In this document: positions 30,949 to 41,397 of the stretch, in pieces
How positions within the stretch are numbered: position 1 is the stretch's first letter
Layout of the letters: the number at the start of each line of letters is the position of its first letter
Notes under the pieces: model-generated
Told to the model about the DNA's origin: nothing
Database searches by the model: none
What the model saw: the letters and a program-made list of their open reading frames with translations, nothing else
Position numbers and translations under genes: made by a program
Assembly (NCBI GenBank): GCA_009746045.1
Contig: RPFO01000644.1
Span: 821,180-885,179, forward strand
DNA from: Mesostigma viride
Taxonomy: Eukaryota; Streptophyta; Mesostigmatophyceae; Mesostigmatales; Mesostigmataceae
DNA length: 64,000 nucleotides
Direction: 5' to 3'

Positions 30949-33759
30949 GCCGCATCCCCCTGGCTCCACCTCTATGCTGGCGGGCGACACCACTGCAGCC
31001 ACACACGCGTCTAGCGACACCACCCCCTGCGGGTTAGGCTCCGGGTCGCTGCTGCACTGAATGGGAAGAAGCGCCTTTTGCTTCCCCTCCCCCTGCCAAT
31101 CACGGCGGTAGGTCGCAACCTCCAGCCAAGGGTCAATTATGAGCCCGAGGCGATACATGACGTCCATCCCGATAAGGGCTGCATACCCACACCTGTCGAC
31201 CACCAAGGCCGGCACAGCCACGCAGGCCATCCGCTTTGGGTCCGTGGGGTTGAGGATGACGTTGATCAGCATGGAAGTCATTGCATCGGGTCGCGCCGCT
31301 GGCCCTTTCCATCCCTCCACGAGAACGGTGCTGTCTATGAGCCCGCCGTTCTCACGGGTCGCACCACACATCTTGGCCAGCTCCATGGTGATCACGAGCG
31401 GCCCGGCTCCGCCATCCAGCTTGGTGACGGACTTTGCGCTGGGGCACACCATAGGGCCCCAACAAGTGCCGTCCTCGCTGATTGCCTGGAAAGCGATAGC
31501 CGGGGACCCATCAGGGTGCTTTGCCACCGTGACTGTCCTCGGCACCCGTGACATCCGCTCCTCGCGGGTTGCTTCCCGGGGCATGGTTGGTGCTGGGACG
31601 TCTGCCGGGGTTGCCGGCATAACTGGCATGGTGACCCGCCGCGCAGTTTCCGCCACCGGCAATGTGCGTGCGTCTAGGCTGTCGGCGCACCGCTGCAGTG
31701 CCGCAGCTGCTTGGTGCACCAACGTGATGCCCCGCTGCCCGCAGCCATCAATCACTTGCCTGGCAGAAAACAAGGGAGCATCAATCACTCCATCCACTGG
31801 CAAGAATGGTGGCAGCTTGCGCCGCTGCTCGGCGTCGGCGGGGTTCGGGTGCTCCAGCAGCGATGACTCACCGCCGGTTGAACCTGCCGGGAACGATGCA
31901 GGAAGCTGGGGTGGCCCCCCCTCACCATTTCCCGTGGTTGGTAGGAACGACGGCAATGCCCGTGCCTGCTTGCCTCGGGTAGCTGCCTGGACCTCGACGG
32001 CATGGATAGGAGCCCAGAACAAGTCGGGTTGCTCCACCAGCGTATACGCGTCATACGCTTCCATCCCCGCCGCCTGCCCACTCGGTTGGCTGGGTGACGC
32101 CGGCGCTGCCGATACCTCAGCTGCCTGCTCTGTTGGCGTGCTGTCGGCCGCCACCATGGCCGCTGCATGTGCTTGCACGGTCTTGGTGACCACTGGGTAC
32201 TTGCACCCTGCCGGAGCATGGGCGGGCGTTCCAGCCGCGTGCTCCTTCTTGCACTGGGCTGGGCAGGCCCGCTTCACGTGATCTGGCTTCCCGCAGATCC
32301 AACATGCCTTGTGCGGGTCAGCCGTCGCCTGGCCGGTGCTGCTGGAGGCCGTGTTGTCGCCCCCCGCGCTGGCTGGCTTGTCCGCCTGCGACCCAAACTG
32401 CCGGCTGCTTGGTCCACCCCTTCCACCGCTGGACCCTCCACCGCCTGATTGCGCGCCACCCACCCTGTTACCCTTGTGCGCTTGGGCGACTTCTTGGCGT
32501 ACCAGCTCCACTAGGTCCGGGAGACCCCGTGCCTGTCGCCGGTTGAATGCATGCACTTCCGTGCACAGCTGGGCCAGGTCCCAGTGACAACCAAATCTAG
32601 GTTGTGGGATCATGGCAGCTTTTGGACCCAACGCCTTGAGCCACTTCTCACACGCCTCCGCCTCCGTCCATGCCGGGACCTCATCCCGCAAGACCTCCAG
32701 GCGGTCCATCGTGGCGTCAGGCGACTCCTTGTCCCCCACCTTGAAATCATGCCACTCCGCCTCCGCCTTGGTGGAGGAGTGGGCGTACTTGGCGCGCAGA
32801 AGTTCCCACAGCTCCTCGGCAGGGTCGACGTCAAATACCACGTGTTGGTAGTCCGGCAAGCCTTGTTGGTCGCGCCTGTACCACACATCGGATCTTCCCG
32901 TCTTCAGCGCCACCTCATGGTAGCCTGTGACCCACCGCTGCACCAGCTTTTGCGTGTTGCCCGAGAAAAACATTGGGATGTTGTCCATCTCAAAGGACTT
33001 CGGCAGCTGGTTATGCGTGACGATATACTGCTGGTGCAGCCAAGTCTTATATTTCCAATAGGCTTGGTTGATGTCAACAAGCCCACCGTCAGCAGTATAC
33101 CTGTCCTTGAGCTCCACCTGCGCTTGCACCGGCATTCCCACCTTGGATCCCTCAATCGGCGACCCATTGTAGCCCACCGGCATGCTTGGCGTCCTTGGTA
33201 GAGTAGCCACAAACCTCGGCTCCAGCCCATAGCCTCGTTCCACCGTGTATGGACTGCCTCGCTGCAATCCCGGAATGATGCCTGGCCGCACCCACGGTGT
33301 TTGTAGCCGTGGCGTCGCTGGGTTTGTTGGTGCCGGCGCATGCGGCACGCCAAAAGAAAACCCAGTTTGTGCACTAGGCATCCCAGGCACATGCTGCCGC
33401 GACGCCTGCATCTGTGGCGCTTGCGCCTGTGGCTGCACGGATGGTGCCTGCGACATTAAAGGCACCTGCGACTGCAACACCTGCGCTTGGGGCTGCCAAA
33501 CTTGCGCCTGCGGCTGCAACACTTGCGGCTGTGGTAGGTGCGGCGCTGGTGTCAGCGTTGCTTGCGCGGTCCACGTCGCGTGCAGACTTGCAATCTGCGC
33601 CGCCAACTGCGCCGTCTGCTGCTGCTGCAACTGCATAGCCAGCTGTTGCTGCTGCATCTGTTGTTGGGATTGTGCTACATGTTGCAAAATCTGCTGCAAC
33701 ACATCCGCACCCACCCCCTGGCTGGCACTTGGCCCCGGCGCTAGCCCGGTGCCTGCCAA
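30946..33759 (-). CDS. Gag with zinc knuckle and C-terminal protease-like domain
   Basis: This is a 937-codon frame. The N-terminus (~18-60) is Gln-rich and likely coiled, followed by a Pro/Gln/Ala-rich tract to ~160. A capsid-type helical domain lies at ~235-430 (IPMFFSGNTQKLVQRWVTGY and following). A zinc knuckle CWICGKPDHVKRAC is at 486-499. The retropepsin-like region is at ~775-890: LDGGAG at 781-786 in place of the usual D-S/T-G-A, and the second conserved block ALIGMDVMYRLGLIIDP at ~861-877. Gag would form the particle and package RNA, and the protease would cleave the polyproteins. The Ser/Thr-to-Gly change beside the catalytic Asp is unusual and could reduce activity. Confidence 0.85.
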   Translation of the reverse strand: MAGTGLAPGPSASQGVGADVLQQILQHVAQSQQQMQQQQLAMQLQQQQTAQLAAQIASLHATWTAQATLTPAPHLPQPQVLQPQAQVWQPQAQVLQSQVPLMSQAPSVQPQAQAPQMQASRQHVPGMPSAQTGFSFGVPHAPAPTNPATPRLQTPWVRPGIIPGLQRGSPYTVERGYGLEPRFVATLPRTPSMPVGYNGSPIEGSKVGMPVQAQVELKDRYTADGGLVDINQAYWKYKTWLHQQYIVTHNQLPKSFEMDNIPMFFSGNTQKLVQRWVTGYHEVALKTGRSDVWYRRDQQGLPDYQHVVFDVDPAEELWELLRAKYAHSSTKAEAEWHDFKVGDKESPDATMDRLEVLRDEVPAWTEAEACEKWLKALGPKAAMIPQPRFGCHWDLAQLCTEVHAFNRRQARGLPDLVELVRQEVAQAHKGNRVGGAQSGGGGSSGGRGGPSSRQFGSQADKPASAGGDNTASSSTGQATADPHKACWICGKPDHVKRACPAQCKKEHAAGTPAHAPAGCKYPVVTKTVQAHAAAMVAADSTPTEQAAEVSAAPASPSQPSGQAAGMEAYDAYTLVEQPDLFWAPIHAVEVQAATRGKQARALPSFLPTTGNGEGGPPQLPASFPAGSTGGESSLLEHPNPADAEQRRKLPPFLPVDGVIDAPLFSARQVIDGCGQRGITLVHQAAAALQRCADSLDARTLPVAETARRVTMPVMPATPADVPAPTMPREATREERMSRVPRTVTVAKHPDGSPAIAFQAISEDGTCWGPMVCPSAKSVTKLDGGAGPLVITMELAKMCGATRENGGLIDSTVLVEGWKGPAARPDAMTSMLINVILNPTDPKRMACVAVPALVVDRCGYAALIGMDVMYRLGLIIDPWLEVATYRRDWQGEGKQKALLPIQCSSDPEPNPQGVVSLDACVAAVVSPASIEVEPGGCG

Positions 33760-34409
33760 CCCGCTGAGCCGTATCTGCGATGATGGTGTGATGGGAAGTA
33801 CTGTTCCATCTTGAGGACCTGCCGCGCTGCCACCCAGCCCTCCGTTGACGACCGATGTGTCACCACCACCACCACCAACGCCACCACTCCGATCGGCGAC
33901 CCCCCCCCATTGCCCATCCCGGAACCCGAGGCTGCTGGTGGGACGAGTGGCCCATTGCCGTTGTCGCCAGTTGGCAAGGATGCCTGCGTGCCTGCAGCAT
34001 CACCCTGCCGCGGTGCGCCATCCACCACCGTGCCTTGGTTGGGGTTGGCGCCCCCTTGATGTTGACCATCTTGGTCTGCCATCAAGCTTCGTGCTTGTGC
34101 TCTCGTGAGCACCGTTTCTGCAACCAATCAGTGGGCTACAGAGTGAGCAGACGTAGTGCAAAATCAGTATGCACCACAGGGGCCACCACTTGGCCCCTTC
34201 AACTTGCTGGCACCACACCAGATGCAAGGGCAAGGAGAAAGAAAACAATTGCCTGAAAGCTGAAAACCAATGCTGCTTCAGGACCTTCTTGCAAGCTGCC
34301 TGCCTTGACAGCCTTGCACAGCCAGCTTTACCTCTATTCCTAGTATTCAGGAAGAGGCCTCAGCCTTGACCAAGCTTACCTACCAACTCTCAGTCTAGCT
34401 CTGTGTGGA
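33760..34409 (-). other. Untranslated leader of the Ty3-type element
   Basis: The 650 bp lie between repeat A and the gag start. A short in-frame extension of gag is possible: a minus-strand frame 33741-34127 overlaps but is in another register. I found no convincing tRNA primer-binding site next to the repeat boundary at 34410. Confidence 0.4.
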
Positions 34410-35535
34410 TAAGACGAGAAGCCAGTGCCAACTGCACTTCTCAAAAAGGTGAGACCTGAGAGTGAGGTATGACTAGGTTAGGCTTCACACTGTGTTCTTT
34501 GTTGCAAATGAAATAACGTTTTTATTACCAATACTCTACCTAACTTGGCAGCTCTGTTTCAGCAATGGCTGGGCTCGATGAAAGAAAGGAGGGCTGGCCA
34601 CACTTGCCACGCACCACCATGACCAAGACAGAGTTCAAGGATCCACACAGAGCTACATCCAACGCCCTGGTGGAAACACACACTTATCCCAACGAATGCC
34701 TCACACTTACGCAATATCTTGCGTCAGCCTTACCACGTAGCCACGCTCAGTATCTGATCCTGACGACAACCGCTTTGTCGTCCATACTGCTTCAATTACA
34801 CCAAAGCTACTCCGTGGCACTCGGCTTTGGTCAGCACCAAGACCTAAAAGTACACAAAATCCTAAGTCGTTGTCTGCAACGACTCCCTGTTCCGCATATG
34901 AAACATATCATCTAGCACTTTCTCTTTAGACGACAAAATCAACTAGACAACCTGGGTAGGCCAGAAATCCCAGACGACAAAATGTCCTTGTCGCAGATCA
35001 CTCCAGTGTCGACTTGCCGACCCCTGAGCTTGCCAAACAACTATATCACCAACCAAGCATGTACGACAACTAGCTGGCCCTGACGAGAAAAGCTGCCTCG
35101 TCGCATTCACAAAAGCGGCTTGCCAGCCTGCCGAATATCAATGCCAATATTGCACGACATTATCTACCTGCAGCGGACAGTTCTCGAGATCAATAACGCG
35201 CCAGCTTGCGTGCACGTGCATGTTCAGCCTGCACGATAAAGCATAATTGCCAGGCTGGCAGCCTAGCTTGGTCCGTGTTGTAGTCCAGCAGCCAGTGCGT
35301 GCTGCTTGCCAGCGTTGGCACTGACCTCTGGTGACGCATGTCAGTACCGCTGTCAACTCCCAGTGCTGCGCGTCGCACTACGGCGCATGCGTTGCTCCCG
35401 TAAGGCCCAAATGCCAAAGGCGTAACAACTCGCACACGCGCAATGCCTATAGCTGCCTCGCCTCGTCCCCCGGGCCGGCCGCGTGGCGGCCCCGCGTAAA
35501 GCCGATACTCGTGCGAATCGGAACGGCGCGCGACA
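34410..35535 (-). repeat. Terminal repeat A, upstream copy (LTR lacking its last 134 bp)
   Basis: These 1126 bp match 26647-27773 almost perfectly. The copy begins TGTCGCG on the coding strand but lacks the B segment that would end a normal LTR in CA. It is followed by the gag leader. A 116-codon frame on the opposite strand (34565-34915) is probably incidental. Confidence 0.85.
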
Positions 35536-35877
35536 CGTTTCTTCATCCAATACCCATTCCAGCGTCGAATATTAAGTGGAAAGCATGCAATGTTAGCCGC
35601 CACGTATTGCTGGCTTAGCTGCACCATGAATCCGCCGCGGATGCCACCTATTTCCCCCTTGCGGGGGCGTGGAAATGGCAAAGGCATAGAGTTACTATCC
35701 CGCAGCCCTACCGCGAGGGAGATTTTTTTAAAAACTCAATGAATTATGCTAAAAATTAGCTCGATCATTGATTAGTAACTCGTTGATTCCCCGACAATAA
35801 TTTGGCCAGCCATAGCTCGGTAGGATGTCTGGCAAGTAGTACTGCGGTCGTGCTGCGTGCATAGCACCTCGGGCAGC

Positions 35878-36320
35878 CTTGTGTGGAATCGCCTGGCCAT
35901 ACCTTGTGTGGAATCGCCTGGCAGCGCATTCCAACCGTAGAGACTTGTTTCGAGTACCGGCGGGTGAAACTCTGGTGCTAGATACTCTGGGCCATACCTT
36001 GTGTGGAATCGCCTGGCATCGCATTCTAACCGTAGATACTTGTTTCGAGTACCGGCGAGTGAAACTCCGGTGCCAGATACTCTGGGCCATACCTTGTGTG
36101 GAATCGCCTTGGCATCGCATTCTAACCTAGATACTTGTTTCGAGTACCGGCGAGTGAAACTCCGGTGCCAGATACTGGGGGCATACCTTGTGTGGAATCG
36201 CCTTGGCATCGCATTCTAACCGTAGATACTTGTTTCGAGTACCGGCGAGTGAAACTCCGGTGCCAGATACTCGGGGCCATACCTTGTTTTGAAATTTGGA
36301 ATCGCCTGGCATCGCCTTCC
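35878..36320. repeat. 95-bp tandem repeat, about 4.5 copies
   Basis: CATACCTTGTGTGGAATCGCC recurs with starts at 35898, 35993, 36088, 36182 and 36278, giving periods of 94-96 bp. Each unit also contains CTTGTTTCGAGTACCGGCG and GAAACTCCGGTGCCAG. The minus-strand frames across it are a consequence of the repeat. Confidence 0.85.
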
Positions 36321-37672
36321 AAGATACGCCAGGTCCCGCTTGAATTTTTGCCAGCGACCTCCGGGATTGTTGGCAGCGCAATGCTGAGTTAACTGACGAT
36401 GGCGGATGACTATGTCGGATTTTAGTGGCTGGATGCATGAAAAATGTCGGGAGTTTCAACATAATGATAGGGGTTAACGATATAATTTATGTTATGCAGG
36501 AGATTCCTGTCGACAGTGGGCATTGGAAAAAAAAGGATGATGCCAAGAAAGAGGACCTTTTGGGCGGTGCTAACCACCCGTGCCTCAAAAATTGCGGCAA
36601 GCAGGTGCATGATTTCTGCACCGGAATGTTTCAAGAGCCGGATGCGGAAGAGGGAACGCGGGATGGACTTGCCCGGAGTGTGGCGGGCCAGGGCGCCGTT
36701 CAGAACCAAACGATGATACCATGGCGGTAGATAACAAGCCCAGCGGCCCGGACCTGCCAACCGACAATCAAAGTTCTACCTTATACTATGGCCATAATGT
36801 GTGAAGCTAGCGTTTTCACGTTTGTTGCTTTCTGACGACAATACTGTGTGAAGTCATTATGTGTCCTGACATGACTTATTGCCCATGATGACTTAGAACT
36901 GTGGGAGAATCTCTTATGCATTATATGGACCATGCCACATAGAGCCGGAATCACGTCCATGTTCGTTTCACGGTTGGACAAGTTTGAGATTGAGAAAATT
37001 AATGTCCCCTACATTAGAATCAATGTTAGCCACACTTAAGGAGACCAAATCAACTTATTTTCTTGAGTCGGCATCAAAAGTGTCCTAAATTTCGCAATTT
37101 GTCCTAATCCAGTGCAACACCTCGTAGTATAAATCGGCACTAAATGTATCTCCAGCACTGTTCGCTGCCATTCGTACCGTACCGAGTGGTACTGTAGCCG
37201 CCTGACAAATTTGCCTGGATCCGCGCTTCGCGCCGACCCTATGTTCACTAAGTGCTGCCCTGGAGGCGCAATGTCCTTGTACTTGCATACTAGTGACCCA
37301 ACGCATCATTTTCGTGTTGATGTAAGCCACCCACTTTTGTGTGGCGGCTGGATGCACTCTAACTTGCACCGTAGATTATTCCTAGATCGACGGATATAGA
37401 GACGGTGTGTTTTTCCACCTAATGCCGTTGCTCTTGCCACGGTGTGTTTTTCCACCTAATGTTGCTATTGTCATGGCTACCGAGTTGGTCGGCTGAGCCT
37501 CAGTCTAATCCAAGGCATGTTTACAGCCTAGTTGGCTGCCCCTTAAAGCCTAGTTGGCTGTATTGCCTACTGTAGTTGGCATCCTTGCCTAGTTGGCATC
37601 CTTTGTATTTCGCACCTAGTTGGTGCATCATCTCATTTTTAACATAAAAGCCGATTACAGAGGTGAAAGATC
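36321..37672. other. No supported gene
   Basis: Short frames only (longest ~112 codons at 36422-36760, minus, unrecognised). A segment at ~37080-37150 is the inverted match of ~22540-22610, so a shared repeat is present. A degenerate CCTAGTTGGC short repeat runs ~37525-37625. Confidence 0.35.
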
Positions 37673-38059
37673 TTTCCTCCTCCACTCGTCGTCTGTCTCT
37701 GGTCCTCTACGGAGAACTGAGTTGAACTCAGTCCTCTCTAGAGGACCGAGTTTTTGGGTTTCGTAGAAAATTCGCCCCGGTCAGAATGTTTGACAAAAAA
37801 ATTCTCTCAAAATTTATTCAAATACTACGTGAAAAGATCTTTCTTGGACATATTTTAAAGATTTTTTTGGATTTGGTATGAGCGGCTAAATGTACGGTCA
37901 AAGTACAGGTGGTAAGGGTACTTTTCCACGTGAAACACGAGTTGCGGAAATGCACGACCTAGCCAGGGCGGCTCGCGCCCATGCATGCAGTTTACGTTTG
38001 CGGACGATTTAGCTGTCCAAACTCAGGAAATAGATTTAACATGCTCTAAAGATGATAAA

Positions 38060-40082
38060 TTGCTAGATGATGCTGGCTCACCGCAGCAGCAGCTCAACCA
38101 GTGGTATTCCTCCCAGTCCCGGCTGCTCGGCGCCCCCCCGCCGCCTCCGCCGCTTGGCCCTCTGGCGGCCGCACCGGCCTGGCAGTAGCACCGGCGGACG
38201 TCCCTGCGCCGCCCACGCCGCCCGCCGCTGAGCAGGACTACACGTACCCAGCCCTGACGGAACCCCTGGCCCACCCCAACGAGCTCCCGCCGTTCACCGA
38301 GCTCGAGCTGAGCACCGCCGCCAAGCAACTCCGCTTCTATGCTGCCGTTGGACCTGACCAGCTCCCAGCCCCGGTGATTAAGCTGACGGCGCTCACGGGG
38401 TTCCTGCTTGACGTCTGCAACCGGATCCTGCTTGCCGACGCGCCGCCGATTCCTGAGTGGCAGCACAGCTACCGTATTATGCTGTACAAAAACAAAGGTT
38501 CCCCTGACGACCCCGCCAACTACAGAGGAGTCTGCATCCAGAGCGCCGCACTTAAGTTGTTCATGCGCATGATCCTCAACCGCCTTCGTTCTGCTCTCGA
38601 CTGTCACCTTGGGGAAAGTCAAATGGGCTTCCGTCCTGGGCGCAACACCGTCATGGCCATCTTCGTCGCGCGTCGCCTCTTCGAGGAAATCGCTCTCCTG
38701 CAACCTGGTGAGTTTCCCGCCATCCTGATCTTCGTCGACTTCATCAAGGCTTTTGATTCTGTCCTCTGGGACGCTCTATGGGCTGTACTTGCTCGCGCTC
38801 GCGTCCCCACTCCCCTGATTACCGTCATCCGCACGCTGTATGAGGGGTCCACCACTTCGGTGCGCACTCAGCACGGCATAACCCCGCCCTGCCCACTGCA
38901 GACCGGCGTCTGGCAGGGTTGCGTCCTGTCGCCGTACCTGTTTATTATTGTAGTGGATTATGTTATGCGCCAGGCACGTGCTCGCTTTGCTAGCATTGCA
39001 GGCCGTGCCCCTGGCCCAGCGATCACGAACGAGCTTGGGGAAGGGGGGCCGACTAACAAGCAGAATTTACTAGCTGACCTCATTTATGCCGACGACATCA
39101 CGCTCATCGAGAAGCCGGAGTCTGCCCAACTTTGGCTGGACTGCCTGGCGCTCGAGGCTCGGGCGGTTGGTCTAGAAATCAGCCCCAAAACGGAGGCCCT
39201 GGCCCTCGGCATGGCAGGGCCCCCACCCACACTCCGCCTCTTAGACGATGCCGAGGTCAACTACCCTACTTCAGGCCGCTTCAAGCTGCTCGGCAGTTGG
39301 CTTCCTGACTGCGAGGACGACATGACGACACGGATCGGCATGGCGTGGGCGCACCTCCATGACCACCGCCGCTGGTGGAGCAACCCCGCCCTACCCCGGA
39401 TCGTCAAGCGTGACCTCTTCAAGGTCGTCATTCTGACGATCCTGACCTACGGCGCCGAGACGTGGACACTGATGCAGGAGCTGGAGCAACGACTCGACGG
39501 CGCCGTCACCAAGATGCTGCGCAAGGCCCTTAACATCCCCTTTGGTTTGCACATTAGTAATGAGGATTTGTACGCTGATTTGCCCTATGTTTCCCACATT
39601 ATTAGGCACAGGCGCCTGGGCCTAGCCGGGCACCTGGCCCGCACAGATCAGGTAGATACATCAGATAGACTAGCTGGCACCAAGCTCGCCCAGCCTGGGC
39701 GCTATGTCCTCACCTGGCGTGCCCCCGGCCGCGCGCGGCAGGGCCGCCACCCGTGGACTTTTCGTGATAGACTCGGCATGGACATGTGCTACACTAGACG
39801 TGACGGGCTCACCCCCGGGCAGCCTCCTGGTTTGTCTGTAATATGGAGGCAGATGGTGCGCAAGGATAGATGGCAAGTAGTGATGAAGGAGACCACCCCC
39901 AAGCCTGTGGGGGCTCCGCGTGTGACCAAGTATGGCATTCATAGCGATTCGGGCCGCGGTGCCCACACCCCTGTAACTAGGACCTAGATAGCTTATACCA
40001 TCCATTCCATCCCATGTTCCCCTCCCACTGAGGACTTATGCTCACGTGACGCAGTCACGTGTCTATTAATTAATTAATTAAT
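38060..40082 (+). mobile_element. LINE-A copy 4: best family A copy, 13-bp TSD
   Basis: Target duplications TAAAGATGATAAA lie at 38047-38059 and 40083-40095. The 2.0-kb insertion is 5'-truncated just before the RT (no endonuclease) and ends in the 3' UTR (CTAGATAGCTTATACCATCC), a CACGTGAC/GTCACGTG hairpin and an ATTA tail. The frame of the first ~40 codons (SPQQQLNQWYSSQSRLLGA) differs from the RT frame; the change occurs at a C7 run near 38133-38139. Confidence 0.9.
38101..39987 (+). CDS. LINE-A reverse transcriptase ORF (intact catalytic motifs)
   Basis: The open frame has 628 codons. The Met at 38101 is upstream of the C-run frame change and is unlikely to be natural. RT blocks: NYRGVCIQSAALKLF (~140), GFRPGRNT (~176), FVDFIKAFDS (211-220, motif A), GVWQGCVLSPYLF (~269) and YADD (329-332). 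Then come LLGSWLPDCEDD, YGAETWTL, a HLARTDQVDT block and a C-terminal Trp-rich segment. It is about 60% similar by eye to the LINE-B ORF throughout, so A and B are sister families. The function is target-primed reverse transcription, with the endonuclease absent from this truncated copy. Confidence 0.85.
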   Translation: MVFLPVPAARRPPAASAAWPSGGRTGLAVAPADVPAPPTPPAAEQDYTYPALTEPLAHPNELPPFTELELSTAAKQLRFYAAVGPDQLPAPVIKLTALTGFLLDVCNRILLADAPPIPEWQHSYRIMLYKNKGSPDDPANYRGVCIQSAALKLFMRMILNRLRSALDCHLGESQMGFRPGRNTVMAIFVARRLFEEIALLQPGEFPAILIFVDFIKAFDSVLWDALWAVLARARVPTPLITVIRTLYEGSTTSVRTQHGITPPCPLQTGVWQGCVLSPYLFIIVVDYVMRQARARFASIAGRAPGPAITNELGEGGPTNKQNLLADLIYADDITLIEKPESAQLWLDCLALEARAVGLEISPKTEALALGMAGPPPTLRLLDDAEVNYPTSGRFKLLGSWLPDCEDDMTTRIGMAWAHLHDHRRWWSNPALPRIVKRDLFKVVILTILTYGAETWTLMQELEQRLDGAVTKMLRKALNIPFGLHISNEDLYADLPYVSHIIRHRRLGLAGHLARTDQVDTSDRLAGTKLAQPGRYVLTWRAPGRARQGRHPWTFRDRLGMDMCYTRRDGLTPGQPPGLSVIWRQMVRKDRWQVVMKETTPKPVGAPRVTKYGIHSDSGRGAHTPVTRT

Positions 40083-40095
40083 TAAAGATGATAAA

Positions 40096-41397
40096 AATCA
40101 ATTTTTAGCTCGCGGGGATGCGATTTACCCGGTGTCGGCAAGGTTCTTGCTGGAAAAAACTGCGATAAGGCAGGTCGACGGAATTGATGACTGCGCTTGC
40201 TTTCCGGCGCAATTTCAATGGCTGATAGGTTTCTTTCTACATTTTAACATGCATTGTATTAGAATATATTGAGTGACAGTATAGATTTGATGATTTCGAC
40301 CATTCTGTCACGTCATGGTCTATGTGCCGCAAAGTGCCACTTTTGCGGGCACCGCCTGGGCCAAGGTAACGCCAGCCGTGCCAGGTAAAGCCGGATAATC
40401 GTTGCCTCTTCGTTTCTTGATGTTCGTATATGAGTTTAAGCTTGCGAGGCGTTGTCAGGTTCAAGTCTTGATGCTCTTTCTTGACCGTTGCCTGCCCCTC
40501 TCTAAAACCCCCTTTTCAGATGATGTTAGCAGGCATTTGCCTCAACCCAGTGTAGTTGTGCAGGGTTTTAGGAGCTGTGCAGGTTTCAACACCTTCATAG
40601 ATGTTAGTTATTCTTTTGCTACGTTCATACTGCATGATTGTGTGGCCACGGGCTGCGTCAAGGGTGCATTCAAGCTTTTACGGGTGAGTGAAAAGTCTTG
40701 GTGACAAACCACTGCCATCATGTGCCAGCAACTATGTTGGCCACATCATGGCAAGGCAAAACAGTTATAGCCATATCTATTGTTGTTAGAAACAATGGAA
40801 ATATGCTTAACCTACCCATTATATTGGTGGTTGACACTTATAACATAACCCTTTTTTGGTAGGTATCCAAGCCCATTCCCTATATGGATGCATAGGCTCT
40901 CACTGCATGATAAGGTATGATATACCTGAAGTATGATGATGCAAGTGTGTTGTCCTGTAATGCTTGAAGGGAAATGAGTTGTTTGGGATGGTTGGTGGCC
41001 ACGGTGATGTGTAGTATGACCGCACTTACATGCTAGCAAAGTTAGCAAAAGCCCCATTCCTCTCCTGAGGACTGAGAGTTTTTTAATTGTTTCAGGCAGT
41101 TGCAGTGGCCAAATCGAGCCCAGTTTTTTGCCACGTTTCAAGAACTATATTGTTTACATGCCTATATTTTTTCTTCATGCACCAGGATTTGATTGAATTT
41201 TTCCCACTCGTTCTTATCCCGAAAAATGCAAATTCGCGAGGGGTGCCCAACGTCCGTGTAATTTTCAGGTGTTCGGGTCAAGTTTTCACATATGCAGTAT
41301 TTTTGCCAACAAAATGACATCTAGTACACCCCCGATCCACATCAAAACATTTGGGATGGACCCCCCACCTAGTCGCTACACGCGGTTGAAAATTGTC
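40096..41397. other. Interior of the possible TIR element, no gene seen
   Basis: Short unrecognised frames only, longest ~109 codons (40812-41141, minus). Confidence 0.3.

Larger units (their letters stand above)
26511..35535 (-). mobile_element. Ty3-type retrotransposon with DNA methyltransferase and split direct repeats
   Basis: The outer ends are 7-bp inverted TGTCGCG...CGCGACA, flanked by the 4-bp repeat CGTT (26507-26510 and 35536-35539). On the coding (minus) strand the order is A (35535-34410), leader, gag-PR (33759-30946), MTase-RT-RNase H (to 27892), B (27909-27776), GC, A (27773-26647), CT, B (26644-26511). The two A copies differ by about one substitution and one indel in 1.13 kb, and the two B copies are identical, so the insertion looks recent. 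No integrase or tyrosine recombinase frame was found. Confidence 0.85.

Noticed and set aside
35878-36320. CRISPR array
   Set aside because: The repeats are contiguous 95-bp units without spacers, in a eukaryotic context, with no cas genes.
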